From IMG/VR virus record IMGVR_UViG_3300036770_003454, positions 85,079 through 149,078 of that record: a stretch of DNA of 64,000 bases, one strand, 5' to 3'. Shown here piece by piece: positions 6,188-14,651 of this stretch (positions are counted from its first letter, which is position 1; each line of letters starts with the position of its first letter). The notes under the pieces were generated by a model. The model was not told the DNA's origin, searched no databases, and was given only the letters and a program-made list of their open reading frames with translations. This DNA comes from a virus. Position numbers and translations under genes: made by a program.

Positions 6188-8599
6188 TTATCCTCTTGCT
6201 GACATTGTTAATGTTCGTCTTGCATTTTGACGATTTCTCATGGATACTTGAGACATTCTTCTGCTCTTTGTTGCTGCTTTCACAAATTTTGCTGTATTAC
6301 GAATACCACCAGCAACAGTTGATCCTGGTCTTGGTTTTCTTATTGGTCCTGGTCCACGTGTTGCAACATTGTGTTTTGCTGTTGGTCTTTTTATAGTAAC
6401 TTTTCTTCCAGGAGGTGCAGATCTTTTCTTTTCTTGAAATCTAACTGTTCTTCTTGTAGTTTGTCCAGCACCTATTCTTGGAACTGCCTCACACAATACT
6501 TCTTCTTTTATTGTTTGTTTGATAGTATCAGTAATTTTCTTTTTCTTGTCATCAATTGGTAATTGTCCTGGAGTATGTTCAATATAGTTCTTAGTGAGTT
6601 CTGTGGTTCCCATATCTCCTGCTCCCCCTTCTTCTCTCAACCCAATTCCTTTCAATAATCTGTGAACTATAGAATTTTTTAAATCTCTGTGGTGTTGCAT
6701 TTGTTTTAAATATGATTCTTCGGCACTGTGTCTTTTCAACCAACCAAATTGATCGTTTGGTTGAATGTTTGATTTTGCTTCTTTATATTCTGCTTTAATC
6801 AGTTGTTTTCCTTTTTTTGGGTTGTATTGTTCGCCTGATTTTTTAATATCTTTTACATATGCCCAAAAAGGAGAAGTTGGTCCAGTTTCTTTTTTAGTTT
6901 CTTCTGGTTTTGAAGTGTATCCTGGTCTATTAAAAGCAGATGCAATTCTTTCTCTTGGAGTATCTTCTTTTGGTTTCATAGGTGGATCTGGTTGTTTTTC
7001 TGCTTTTTTTTCAGATGCTTTTCTTTTTCTTGCTGCTGCTAAAGTTCTTAAAAGTTCTCTTTCACGTGCTGCCTTTGGTCCTTTTACAGAACTCAATCTT
7101 TTATATTCACCCTTTAATGATCTTCTTGCTTCTGTTATTGCTTGTCCTGGTGTAGAAACATAAGAAGGAGATGTGCTATCATCAGCATAAGGATTTGATC
7201 CAGGTGTCATCATTTGAACTGTTTGTGGAATTGTTTTTTTATCCATTTTCTTTTTTGCTTCTTCTATTAGTTCATATGCTTCTTTAACTGTTTCGTCCCT
7301 TGAATCCATATAGTCAGCAAGAGTATCAATATAGTCTGCTGCTTTAGTCAGTTTAGACTGTACCCATGCTTCTAATTCTCCCTCACCATCAAGATGCTTC
7401 ATCAGTCTTTCAATGCCTCTCATTGCTGTTCGCAATTCGTTTCTGGCCATTTCATGTTCATAATCTTCATTCAAGGATTTCCATCCACCACCTTTAGATT
7501 TATACCATTTTGCTGCCCAACCATTCGCATAGGCAGAATTTCCTGTAATGGTTATAAATCCATTTTGTACCATTACCCAAGTTTGATTTTCTGTTGTTGG
7601 GCACCAAACATCTTCAGACCCCGCATCTTCTATAATTAGGTTTTGTGTGTTATGGTATTTTTTATTTCTAATTATAGATGCTCCAGATATACTTTCTGTT
7701 TTTTCATAAAAACTGATATGATAACCGTTAAGATACGCAGCAAACAACGCAGACCAAAAATGATCATCGTTTTTTTGAGTAAATCCAAAAGTATGTCTAT
7801 CTTTGATTTTTGATGATCCCCCAACATCATGCCCATCATATATAATAGAAGATGCCAAGAAAACTTCTCTCGTTTCTTTAGACCAAGATAAAACTTTAGA
7901 TACCCAATTATCCTTTTTAGACCAATTTTCCTCTAAAAATTTATTTTCTTCGTTCTCTAAAACTGCTCCTGTGACAATTCTCATTCTTTTATGTATATCT
8001 TTAGTTTCTACCAAAGATACTTGATCATAAGCAGTTCCGGTCTTGACAACCCATTTATGATTTTCTGTTGCTTTAATACAAAATCCGGTTGATTTATATA
8101 TTTTTTTCAAAGGAGCATTTTCATAAAAATGTAGATTTGTTATTGGACCCCATTCCAACACATCTTTATTAATATTGTATGTAAGTATTTCTTCTCCTAT
8201 AGAAAGTTCATCAAAAGATTTCAATCCTTCTCTAGTAATTGCTTGACTGTCCATTGGCACACAAGGATATATCTTAAACTTTTTCTTTGCTTGTGCTTTT
8301 GCTTGTGCCCATAGTTTAGGATTTGTGGGTACATTCTTTTCCAAAAGAACTTCTTCGTTATGAGTTTTCACGAATTTTGCCTTTCCTTTTCTTTCAGCAT
8401 TTGGATCTTCTCTTCTTTTTCTTCTTGCTGCTGATGCTCTTCTTTTTTCACCTAAAGCATGTGCTTCTGCCCTAGGCAAACATTTTGGTTTGCCTTCTCC
8501 TGGTTCTTTGGCACAATCACCTTTAATCTTCCCTTTGGTGTCAAAACGAACCCATTTTTCCTTAAACCATTTTCTTAAGTCTTCGTTTATGTCAGTCAT
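6188..8599 (-). CDS. Large basic virion protein with DUF5872-like N-terminus, interrupted by an intein
   Basis: 803 residues from the ATG at 8599 (a TTG nine bases upstream is rejected). Residues 6-75 match the DUF5872 type: WFKEKWVRF, paired Cys in DCAKEP and KCLPRAEA, then RRKRREDPNAERKGKAKF. The host domain resumes after the intein as SAYANGWAAKWYKSKGG, so the spliced junction reads FKIYP-SAYANGW. The middle is helical, and the C-terminal 150 residues are extremely basic (RRTVRFQEKKRSAPPGRK, RRMSQVSMRNRQNARR), suggesting DNA contact in the capsid. It overlaps the upstream gene by eight bases. Function unknown; DUF5872 segments recur in phages and giant viruses. Confidence 0.8.
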   Translation of the reverse strand: MTDINEDLRKWFKEKWVRFDTKGKIKGDCAKEPGEGKPKCLPRAEAHALGEKRRASAARRKRREDPNAERKGKAKFVKTHNEEVLLEKNVPTNPKLWAQAKAQAKKKFKIYPCVPMDSQAITREGLKSFDELSIGEEILTYNINKDVLEWGPITNLHFYENAPLKKIYKSTGFCIKATENHKWVVKTGTAYDQVSLVETKDIHKRMRIVTGAVLENEENKFLEENWSKKDNWVSKVLSWSKETREVFLASSIIYDGHDVGGSSKIKDRHTFGFTQKNDDHFWSALFAAYLNGYHISFYEKTESISGASIIRNKKYHNTQNLIIEDAGSEDVWCPTTENQTWVMVQNGFITITGNSAYANGWAAKWYKSKGGGWKSLNEDYEHEMARNELRTAMRGIERLMKHLDGEGELEAWVQSKLTKAADYIDTLADYMDSRDETVKEAYELIEEAKKKMDKKTIPQTVQMMTPGSNPYADDSTSPSYVSTPGQAITEARRSLKGEYKRLSSVKGPKAARERELLRTLAAARKRKASEKKAEKQPDPPMKPKEDTPRERIASAFNRPGYTSKPEETKKETGPTSPFWAYVKDIKKSGEQYNPKKGKQLIKAEYKEAKSNIQPNDQFGWLKRHSAEESYLKQMQHHRDLKNSIVHRLLKGIGLREEGGAGDMGTTELTKNYIEHTPGQLPIDDKKKKITDTIKQTIKEEVLCEAVPRIGAGQTTRRTVRFQEKKRSAPPGRKVTIKRPTAKHNVATRGPGPIRKPRPGSTVAGGIRNTAKFVKAATKSRRMSQVSMRNRQNARRTLTMSARG
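7538..8263 (-). mobile_element. In-frame intein, 242 residues, with degenerate LAGLIDADG-like core
   Basis: Residues 113-354 of the host protein. It starts at Cys (CVPMDSQAITREGLKSF, block A, then IGEEILTYN). Block B is IKATENHKWVV with the TxxH motif. It ends VWCPTTENQTWVMVQ then NGFITITGN (blocks F and G) before Ser+1 of the extein. The penultimate residue is Gly instead of His, followed by the required Asn. Between the splicing halves, EVFLASSIIYDGHD and ALFAAYLNGY resemble worn LAGLIDADG motifs. The insert is larger than a mini-intein but shorter than most with a full homing endonuclease. Confidence 0.9.
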
Positions 8600-9758
8600 T
8601 TTTCTCAACTGCCATTTTGACTCTTTGATAAATGGAAGAATCTTTTGTTACAACATCCATAAGTTCATCTAATACATCCATAATCATTTCTCTATAGGCA
8701 GCAATTTTAGAATTCTTTCTAATGTCAGACATTGCTTTTTTATATTGTAGATACTTATTTTTATCTACAAGACCAACTGCCATTAGTTTATTGAATTTGG
8801 ACATATCATCTTCAAGGATTACTTCTGCAAATGTAAGGATTTCAACTTCATCTGTCATAAGTTTATTTCTATATCCAACTTGAGTATCAGCTCCAGTTAT
8901 TGATTCTGGTCCGGTTGCTGTTCTTCCTCTTCTAACAGATTTCTTAGCAGATTTTCCGGAAACACCACGAATCATTTGGGCAATTGTCCAATTATCTGCA
9001 TCCGCTGCATCAAATCCTTTAAGATGTTTTTTTGATTTGCGAACATTTCTCCAAGCAGTTCTTGCTTCTGCTTCTGGCGAAGCAAATCTTTGTTGTCTGG
9101 AATATTGTCCTCTTTTTCTTTTATGAATATTTCTTTCAGATTGTGCTTTTCTTCTTAATAGCTCTAATCTGGATATTTCATCCAATTGTTCTGTTTGCTC
9201 ATTAATTAAAAAATCGATCGCAGTTTTCTTGTTTGTCGTGATTAATGTTTCGCCGTCTGCTTTGCGTTCTGCCCGATACTTGGTTACGGTTCTCGTTGGT
9301 ATTTTAGCATGGGTCCCTGATATTTTCATAATATCACCAACGTGGTCACCATTGTTATTGTGTACCTTTTCTTCATTTTGTAAATGTGGAACTGTTGGTT
9401 CTCCATGTTTGCCTTTTAATGCTTGAAATCTTTTATATTCTGCCATACGAACTACAGGAACCAATCGCATAGCAAGTCTTTTAATTGCTTTGCCTTTTTC
9501 ATCGATTAGTTTATCAATTTGAATTTTTTGTGTGGGAGAAAGTGATTGATAGTGAGCACCTTGTTGTCCAGCAAACTTAATGCGAAACATTTTTCTTGCC
9601 AATTTTTGTGCTCTGGCATATATTACATTTTCATCAGCAAGACGTTTTCTTTTGATTGCTCTTTGTCTTACTAATTTAGGTTCAATGCGTCTTAATTGCT
9701 GTGCTCTTTTTCTGCGTTGAGCAATAGACATAACCTTTTCTACAACTAAATCTTTCAT
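8592..9758 (-). CDS. Highly basic conserved virion protein
   Basis: 388 residues, Arg/Lys-rich throughout (RRKRAQQLRRIEPKLVRQRA, HKRKRGQYSRQQRF, KSAKKSVRRGRTATG), with a more acidic C-terminal helix region. It resembles a family of basic proteins next to structural genes in marine T4-like phages; no enzyme motif is seen. A central stretch (KIPTRTVTKYRAERKADGE) looks beta-rich. The ATG at 9758 follows a late promoter box 20 bases upstream. Probably a DNA-binding head protein; this is inference from charge and context. Confidence 0.75.
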   Translation of the reverse strand: MKDLVVEKVMSIAQRRKRAQQLRRIEPKLVRQRAIKRKRLADENVIYARAQKLARKMFRIKFAGQQGAHYQSLSPTQKIQIDKLIDEKGKAIKRLAMRLVPVVRMAEYKRFQALKGKHGEPTVPHLQNEEKVHNNNGDHVGDIMKISGTHAKIPTRTVTKYRAERKADGETLITTNKKTAIDFLINEQTEQLDEISRLELLRRKAQSERNIHKRKRGQYSRQQRFASPEAEARTAWRNVRKSKKHLKGFDAADADNWTIAQMIRGVSGKSAKKSVRRGRTATGPESITGADTQVGYRNKLMTDEVEILTFAEVILEDDMSKFNKLMAVGLVDKNKYLQYKKAMSDIRKNSKIAAYREMIMDVLDELMDVVTKDSSIYQRVKMAVEKND

Positions 9759-9777
9759 GAAAATGCCTTTTATTTAT

Positions 9778-9785
9778 TATTTATA
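9778..9785 (-). promoter_or_regulatory. T4-type late promoter TATAAATA
   Basis: Exact TATAAATA on the minus strand, starting immediately after the stop codon of the upstream gene and 20 bases before the ATG at 9758. It matches the T4 late promoter recognised by gp55-RNA polymerase. Confidence 0.8.
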
Positions 9786-11087
9786 TTAAGTTATTTCTTC
9801 CCAATCTATAGCACCTGATGCATCATCTCCAGCAGTTCCTGCCATGCCAGCAAGAGTCAATATCTCAGGGGTATTTGTCAAACCATTTCTTCGTAATTGA
9901 AATTTAAATAAATCATCTTTACCAAGTTGAATAATAGATGATGATTGATTTGTTACTCCCACAAATCCTTGTTGAATAACATCACCACCAGTTATTGTAT
10001 TTGCTACCATATTATATTCTACAGGAGAATCATTAGCAGCAGATGTAAAATCAGTATTACCACCTAAAGTGCCACCTGAAATTAATCCAAATTTTATTCT
10101 TCCGGTATTTCCTTCTCCTAAGAAAGATATATTTGTTGGAATAACAATTGAATCAATTTGGGATGATTTTAATCTAATAGATACGATAGGATACCATATT
10201 CCTGCTGTTGCCATATTAAAATTGCTATTTGCTGGGGTGCCTATTGATCTAGGTCTGCCCTTCAATTCATAACCACCTTCAGAAATAACTGAAGAACAAA
10301 CTTGTTTCAATGTTGATGAAGTTGTTGTATTTGCAATATTTTTTATTTCAAATCTAACGGGCAAACATGCTGTTGTCATATATGGTCCATCAGAAATATT
10401 AGCATGATGAAATGAATGACAATGAATTAATTGACCATTTATGATAAAACCACATCTAACTGATCCAAGACCCAACCATTCAATATCTATAAACATGATT
10501 TGACCTTTGGTAATATCTAAAGTCAACCCAGATGGTCCTGTGCCGTCTAATTTATCATAATTCCATTCTGACTGTGATGCTTTATTATCAGTAGGAGTAT
10601 TAGTTGAATTGCTTCTTTTAACAAAAGATAATGTTGAATTTTCTAATTCAAGAAAAATACCATTTCTATCATCAAAATAACCTGTTCTCTGTCTCAATCC
10701 GTCTTGTGCAGGATTCATAACGAATGTTTGAAGAACTTGTAAACTTTTTCCAGGTTGATATGCAAAAACTCTTTTTGACTCACGAACAACTTGTGCATTA
10801 TTAGCAGTATCTACAGTCATAGAAAATGCAGCAGTATTTGCATTAAATGTATATGTACCACCAGCAGTATTTGCAGTATCAAATTTACCATTTGGATCAT
10901 ATCTATGATATGAATCAAATAGTGTTAATGGTGTAGATACTCTTGCTCTACCAAAAGCATCTACTGTTGTTCCTGTTGGATTAGCAGCACCAACAAGATT
11001 ACCATATTGGTCTGCAAGCATTACTACTTCAAATACTGTTTTTCCATCATTTAAGTATTGGTGGGTATCTTTTCTAAATTGTGCCAT
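9786..11087 (-). CDS. Virion structural protein conserved in marine T4-like phages
   Basis: 433 residues. The N-terminus (AQFRKDTHQYLNDGKTVFEV, then MLADQYGN) and the block GRARVSTPLTLFDSYHRYD are characteristic of a structural protein seen in many cyanophage-like myoviruses. The rest is beta-rich with ELENSTLSFVKRS, GYFDDRNGIFLE and FIDIEWLGLGSVR, like a receptor-binding or decoration fold. It overlaps the stop of the HAD gene by TAATG. Probably a surface or fibre-associated protein. Confidence 0.8.
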   Translation of the reverse strand: MAQFRKDTHQYLNDGKTVFEVVMLADQYGNLVGAANPTGTTVDAFGRARVSTPLTLFDSYHRYDPNGKFDTANTAGGTYTFNANTAAFSMTVDTANNAQVVRESKRVFAYQPGKSLQVLQTFVMNPAQDGLRQRTGYFDDRNGIFLELENSTLSFVKRSNSTNTPTDNKASQSEWNYDKLDGTGPSGLTLDITKGQIMFIDIEWLGLGSVRCGFIINGQLIHCHSFHHANISDGPYMTTACLPVRFEIKNIANTTTSSTLKQVCSSVISEGGYELKGRPRSIGTPANSNFNMATAGIWYPIVSIRLKSSQIDSIVIPTNISFLGEGNTGRIKFGLISGGTLGGNTDFTSAANDSPVEYNMVANTITGGDVIQQGFVGVTNQSSSIIQLGKDDLFKFQLRRNGLTNTPEILTLAGMAGTAGDDASGAIDWEEIT

Positions 11088-11794
11088 TATGATACTCTCT
11101 TAACTTTTCCTTTGGTGAAGTGTATACCAACAAATTCTTTATCTGTGTGATGATCTCTAAGAGATTTTCCGCCCAACTCTTCAAGGGGGGTTGTGTGAAT
11201 ATCATCAACATTTGCTTTATGGTCATCGTATCCAACGATTTTTTTAACTCCAGATAAACCAAACTTTGGTTCTGTCAATATGCGATGCAACATTCTTGCT
11301 TTATTAATGTGTGTTGGGTTTTTGCCGTAATTTCCTGCTCTGTGTAAATGGAAATTAGGATGTGAAGTATCCAATCCCATTTGTTTCAAAGATCCCAATA
11401 GAATTTCTGGATTTTCTAAATCACTTCTTGCGGTGATGATATGAACATGATGTCCGTTATCTAATAATCTTTGTGCGTGGTTAATCATTTTTCTGATTGG
11501 GTGTGCAGAGTTAGCAAACACCTTTGGATCTTTAAATTCTTTGAAGTCATAACTATGTCCTGGTTTTAGATTGTCTCCCTTGACATGAGTATTAAATTCA
11601 GAGGTGGATAGAGTTTCCACTCTGTTTCCTTTTTCATCATTTACATGAACCTTTGCTCCTTTTTCTGGGTCATGTTTGACCAGTGTGTCGTCCAGATCAA
11701 ACCAACTTACAAATTTTTTTCCTCCATACAGTTTTTTCATTATGGATTTTAGTAGTTGTTCGTCTAATTGAATGAATGATTTAAATGGTAACAT
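11087..11794 (-). CDS. HAD-family phosphatase-like protein with N-terminal capsid-targeting-like tag
   Basis: 235 residues. The HAD motifs are clear: motif I WFDLDDTLV (nucleophile Asp near residue 33), motif II IITARSD, and a late acidic motif IVGYDDHKANVDD. A likely phosphatase of nucleotides, nucleic-acid ends or proteins; substrate unknown. The N-terminus MLPFKSFIQLDE resembles the tag shared by about ten proteins here and the T4 internal-protein capsid-targeting sequence, so it may be packaged in the head, trimmed by gp21 and injected. Translationally coupled to both neighbours. Confidence 0.82.
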   Translation of the reverse strand: MLPFKSFIQLDEQLLKSIMKKLYGGKKFVSWFDLDDTLVKHDPEKGAKVHVNDEKGNRVETLSTSEFNTHVKGDNLKPGHSYDFKEFKDPKVFANSAHPIRKMINHAQRLLDNGHHVHIITARSDLENPEILLGSLKQMGLDTSHPNFHLHRAGNYGKNPTHINKARMLHRILTEPKFGLSGVKKIVGYDDHKANVDDIHTTPLEELGGKSLRDHHTDKEFVGIHFTKGKVKRVS

Positions 11795-12828
11795 TATTCT
11801 TCTTTCTTAAATTGTCCCAGTTTTACATTAAATTGTAATGAACCCCATGGACCTTTTGTAGACCGGTGTTCTACATAAAATAGAGGTATTTTTCGTCCAT
11901 CTTCATGATGCGTATGATATTGTATAACTCCGTTTCCATGTTGGGTAGCAGACAATCTTGTAGCAGAATTGATCCTTTTTCTCATTGTTCCTCTGCCATG
12001 AAGAATTGCTTCACCCTGTCCTTGATTTCTATGTGGCAAAACAGTATAATATGGTATATCCGATTCTGGTTTTAATAAAGAATGAAGATATTTTCTTTGT
12101 TGATCTATTGAATTTGCACCATTGAAATTCTTTGTTATTTTATCAACAATGCCTTTTCTTGTTTCTAAATAAGAAGATCTTTTGCTTTCTTTATTTTCTT
12201 TTGTCTTGTTTGAACCAAGTTCTCTGGTTCTTGCAGAATTATAATCAGCATACGCATGAGATGCTATTCCAGTCGTGTCCTCTGATGAATGCCTGCGAGC
12301 CCCAAGATTGTTGTATGTTCCAAAATCTTTTTCTGATCCTTTCAACGATGCTCCATGAAAAGAACCGGTTCTTAGTTTAAACATTAAATCGTGTGGATAT
12401 CTTCTAGCACTAAAAGAACTGTCAGGGGTTCTTCCTATTAAACTAAATAAATGTCTAGCATTTTTTACATGCCTTACTTCAGATACATCTTGTAAAGTAA
12501 AATCTTTTTCCTTAGACCTTTTTTCAGACAATTTATCTATTAATAATTTTGAAGATTTTTTTGCTAAAGAATCTTGAGAATCCAACCTGTCTTTTAAATG
12601 AGGATTGTTTGCTCTGATCGTGTCCAATTTTGTTTTTAAATCTTCAATGTGATCTAAATATTCTGGATGTTGATTTGGATGACTTAATGAATTGTGAGTG
12701 TGCACAACCGTGGCCATTTCAAAATAATCGGAAACAGTTTTGTTTACTCTGCTTCCTTTTTTTCTTGCTTTTTCTCTGCGAAAGTATCTTCCATAAGACT
12801 CATTTATAAAGGTTTTAAATCTCATCAT
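11794..12828 (-). CDS. Unknown protein with capsid-targeting-like N-terminus
   Basis: 344 residues, basic. It starts MMRFKTFINESYGR: two adjacent Met codons at 12828 and 12825, the second giving the tag MRFKTFINE followed by Ser, an expected gp21 cut. The body is unrecognised; it has a helical charged middle and segments DLMFKLRTGSFHGASLKGS and IQYHTHHEDGR. The Asp...SLK arrangement faintly recalls PD-(D/E)xK-type nucleases but is not enough to call. A late promoter box lies 58 bases upstream, inside the preceding gene. Probably an injected head protein. Confidence 0.7.
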   Translation of the reverse strand: MMRFKTFINESYGRYFRREKARKKGSRVNKTVSDYFEMATVVHTHNSLSHPNQHPEYLDHIEDLKTKLDTIRANNPHLKDRLDSQDSLAKKSSKLLIDKLSEKRSKEKDFTLQDVSEVRHVKNARHLFSLIGRTPDSSFSARRYPHDLMFKLRTGSFHGASLKGSEKDFGTYNNLGARRHSSEDTTGIASHAYADYNSARTRELGSNKTKENKESKRSSYLETRKGIVDKITKNFNGANSIDQQRKYLHSLLKPESDIPYYTVLPHRNQGQGEAILHGRGTMRKRINSATRLSATQHGNGVIQYHTHHEDGRKIPLFYVEHRSTKGPWGSLQFNVKLGQFKKEE

Positions 12829-13361
12829 TCCTTAATCCAGTCCGGTGGTGATCTGTTGGTCCATGCGTGCAAATGCACTTTACCATATTTATAATAATTC
12901 ATATACGACTTCAAACTGTTACCTTTCACAATATACTGCTCATCCATAGCAGGAGTTGGTTCACTAAATCCACCAAACTTAATGCTCTTTGGCAACTCCG
13001 ATAATACATCTTTCATAGATGCACATTTGTGAACTTTGCCATATCTGTGAGTATATTCATCCAACAATCCAACAAAATGCCAATACAACCACTGATAGTT
13101 AGCAGATGTTTCTCTACACCAAATTGCACTTGGATGATTTGTGTGAGAAGCAAGATATAACTTGGTTTCTCTATCATCTCGTAATACCCACCGTTTCATT
13201 TTCCTTCCATTTTCATTTGGAACAACTACCATATTACCATCTAATACTCTGTGTGCTGTAGATAATAGTTGTGCTGTTTCTTTTGTTTGAGAAACAACAT
13301 GTCTATTGACCAACGTTTGTGCTGATAGTTTTGCATTTGGTGATAGATAAAAAATATTCAT
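12825..13361 (-). CDS. Conserved phage protein (NIFYL...NHPSAIW family), unknown function
   Basis: 178 residues from the ATG at 13361, chosen because it overlaps the HNH stop as ATGA and gives the family's usual start MNIFYLSPNAKL. Conserved blocks are LVNRHVVSQTKETAQLLSTA, HTNHPSAIWCRETSANYQWL and EYTHRYGKVHK, with several conserved His residues that could bind metal or be catalytic. The family is widespread in large phages but without a known activity as far as I recall. A second, truncated copy of its N-terminus lies at 13950-14042 on the other side of the HNH gene. Confidence 0.82.
   Translation of the reverse strand: MNIFYLSPNAKLSAQTLVNRHVVSQTKETAQLLSTAHRVLDGNMVVVPNENGRKMKRWVLRDDRETKLYLASHTNHPSAIWCRETSANYQWLYWHFVGLLDEYTHRYGKVHKCASMKDVLSELPKSIKFGGFSEPTPAMDEQYIVKGNSLKSYMNYYKYGKVHLHAWTNRSPPDWIKE
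12886..12893 (-). promoter_or_regulatory. T4-type late promoter TATAAATA
   Basis: Exact TATAAATA on the minus strand inside the 3' end of the preceding gene, 58 bases before the ATG at 12828. It would drive the tagged protein and the HAD gene late. Confidence 0.7.
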
Positions 13362-13906
13362 AGTTTGTCTTTCATTTTTTCTGCCCATTTTCCAAGCATA
13401 ATCAATTCATCTAACGTTGCATCTTTTTTTAATATATTTGCTTTTACTGACATAATTAAAATATTGTCTTTAATATAACCTTTAGTGTTGTCAATTCTAT
13501 CAATACTGGGTGCGTTTATATGATTTTTTCTATTTCCTGTTTCTAACTTAATGCCGAACACCGGACAATAATCCGGTATAACTATATCTTCAATAACTAA
13601 AGTATGTTCCAAATTACTATTTTTTGCTCTTTGCTTTGAGTTATTCAGCATAGATAAGGTCGGTTTATATTTCCAATCGTTTTTTCTTCTATCTCGTTCT
13701 ATTTTTGCTTTTTTTGCAGAACAAGATTTGCAATTTGACCTCCGACCTTTTTTGCTGTCTGTTTTGTCTATTAAAGAAAATTTATTTTCACGCAAATATT
13801 CTTTACATTTTTGGCATTGTATTTTTGGTTTTGGATTCCCATACTTATTTTTGCCTGATCTTGCCATCTGTGGCATTTTTCTTGGTGGGGGGGTTTGAAT
13901 TGTCAT
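13358..13906 (-). CDS. HNH-type homing endonuclease with N-terminal zinc finger
   Basis: 182 residues. The N-terminal half has four cysteines in two pairs (CQKC near residue 31 and CKSC near residue 59) separated by a basic linker, a likely DNA-binding zinc finger. The C-terminal half is an endonuclease VII/HNH-like core: YCPVFGIKLETG, APSIDRIDNTKGYIKDN, then LIMSVKANILKKDAT. The start at 13906 has a good ribosome site (AAAGGAAAA). It sits between the complete NIFYL gene and a truncated copy of that gene's 5' end, showing insertion at that site. Confidence 0.85.
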   Translation of the reverse strand: MTIQTPPPRKMPQMARSGKNKYGNPKPKIQCQKCKEYLRENKFSLIDKTDSKKGRRSNCKSCSAKKAKIERDRRKNDWKYKPTLSMLNNSKQRAKNSNLEHTLVIEDIVIPDYCPVFGIKLETGNRKNHINAPSIDRIDNTKGYIKDNILIMSVKANILKKDATLDELIMLGKWAEKMKDKL

Positions 13907-13949
13907 AAAATTTTCCTTTGTGCAATTTCTGTTTTATTATTTAGTAAAT

Positions 13950-14042
13950 TTAGAAATTACACAAAATTATTTTTACTACATGACGATCTACCATCATTTG
14001 AGCAGCAATGATTGGATCGGTCGAAATATAAAAGATGTTCAC
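13950..14042 (-). pseudogene. Truncated 5' copy of the NIFYL-family gene
   Basis: Reading from a GTG at 14042 behind a strong ribosome site (AAGGAG) gives 30 residues: NIFYISTDPIIAAQMMVD, then RHVVKIILCNF and stop. It aligns with the first 30 residues of the gene at 12825-13361 (NIFY, AQ, RHVV shared) and then breaks off. Best read as the original start of that gene, left behind when the HNH gene was inserted. It could still be translated as a peptide. Confidence 0.75.
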
Positions 14043-14076
14043 GGTCAATCTCCTTGTTGATGAAGGATCATAGCAT

Positions 14077-14111
14077 AAAAAAATAGGGAAGTAAAGTTGC
14101 CTCTACTTCCC
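14077..14111 (-). terminator. Rho-independent terminator
   Basis: On the minus strand, GGGAAGTA (14111-14104) pairs with TACTTCCC (14093-14086) across a ten-base loop, followed by a T-rich run (TATTTTTTTATG). It would end the gp41 and small-gene transcript coming from the right. Confidence 0.85.
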
Positions 14112-14149
14112 TTATCGGCAATACGATGCCTATTAAAAACAAAAATGTC

Positions 14150-14184
14150 GTGAACGAGAGGAACCCCACCTGTGGTCTCGTCAC
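14150..14184 (-). other. Stem-loop, possible structured RNA
   Basis: Minus-strand RNA can pair GUGA...UCAC and CGAGA...UCUCG (14150-14159 with 14176-14184), with an inner CCAC/GTGG helix at 14066+100 (14166-14169 with 14172-14175) and an unpaired strand on one side. It lies between a small gene and the terminator. It may be an RNA-processing or stability element. It is not a tRNA. Confidence 0.4.
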
Positions 14185-14241
14185 TTCCTTGCGTCTAAAC
14201 TAAATAAACACTTGCCTCTTATGGAAAACCATAAACACGAC

Positions 14242-14436
14242 TCATTGTTCACTATTTATAATTTTTACATTTTTGATAAAAAATTCTGGTGTAAATCCAT
14301 CAAATCCACCTCCCGCATTAAGAAAACAACAATATTCAAATGCTTTCTTTTGAGTTTCAAAAGATTTAATACAATGTCCTGTTTGCTTTTCAATTACATT
14401 AAAAATTTTGTTTGTGCGAGAAATATCATAATTCAT
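14242..14436 (-). CDS. Small protein of unknown function
   Basis: 64 residues, no recognised domain; it contains TGHCIKSFETQKKAFEYCCF and a glycine-rich turn (NAGGGFDGF). Its ATG overlaps the stop of the preceding small gene (ATGA-type), which supports a real cistron at the end of the gp41 operon. Confidence 0.55.
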   Translation of the reverse strand: MNYDISRTNKIFNVIEKQTGHCIKSFETQKKAFEYCCFLNAGGGFDGFTPEFFIKNVKIINSEQ

Positions 14437-14651
14437 TAGATCACCCCTCTATAATTTTCCCATGCTTCTTCAGACATAACTAACCCAATCTCATTTTCAA
14501 TATCTTTAATTTCTTTCATTAAAGATTCACACATATAATCTCTAATATCAATATCATACTTTGTAGATTCAGTTACAAATGCAAGAGCAGAATGCAAATT
14601 TTGCAACCTGATAATGGTTGAATTAATAGAACGACTAAATGATACCATCAT
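14436..14651 (-). CDS. Small helical protein of unknown function
   Basis: 71 residues, probably all helical (LQNLHSALAFVTESTKYDID). Start at 14651 or 14648 (two Met codons), overlapping the end of gp41 by four bases. It is coupled to the helicase gene, so it may be a small replication accessory factor; no direct evidence. Confidence 0.55.
   Translation of the reverse strand: MMVSFSRSINSTIIRLQNLHSALAFVTESTKYDIDIRDYMCESLMKEIKDIENEIGLVMSEEAWENYRGVI

Larger units (their letters stand above)
13907..14241. other. Intergenic region with gene remnant and hairpins
   Basis: No complete gene is seen in these 335 bases. From right to left on the minus strand it holds a structured stem-loop (14150-14184), a terminator (14077-14111), the truncated NIFYL start (13950-14042) and the ribosome site of the HNH gene. 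No clear sigma70-type or TATAAATA promoter was found inside it. Confidence 0.6.

Noticed and set aside
14112-14241. Possible tRNA gene in the gene-free gap
   Set aside because: No cloverleaf or CCA-proximal acceptor stem could be drawn; no tRNA gene was found anywhere in the window.
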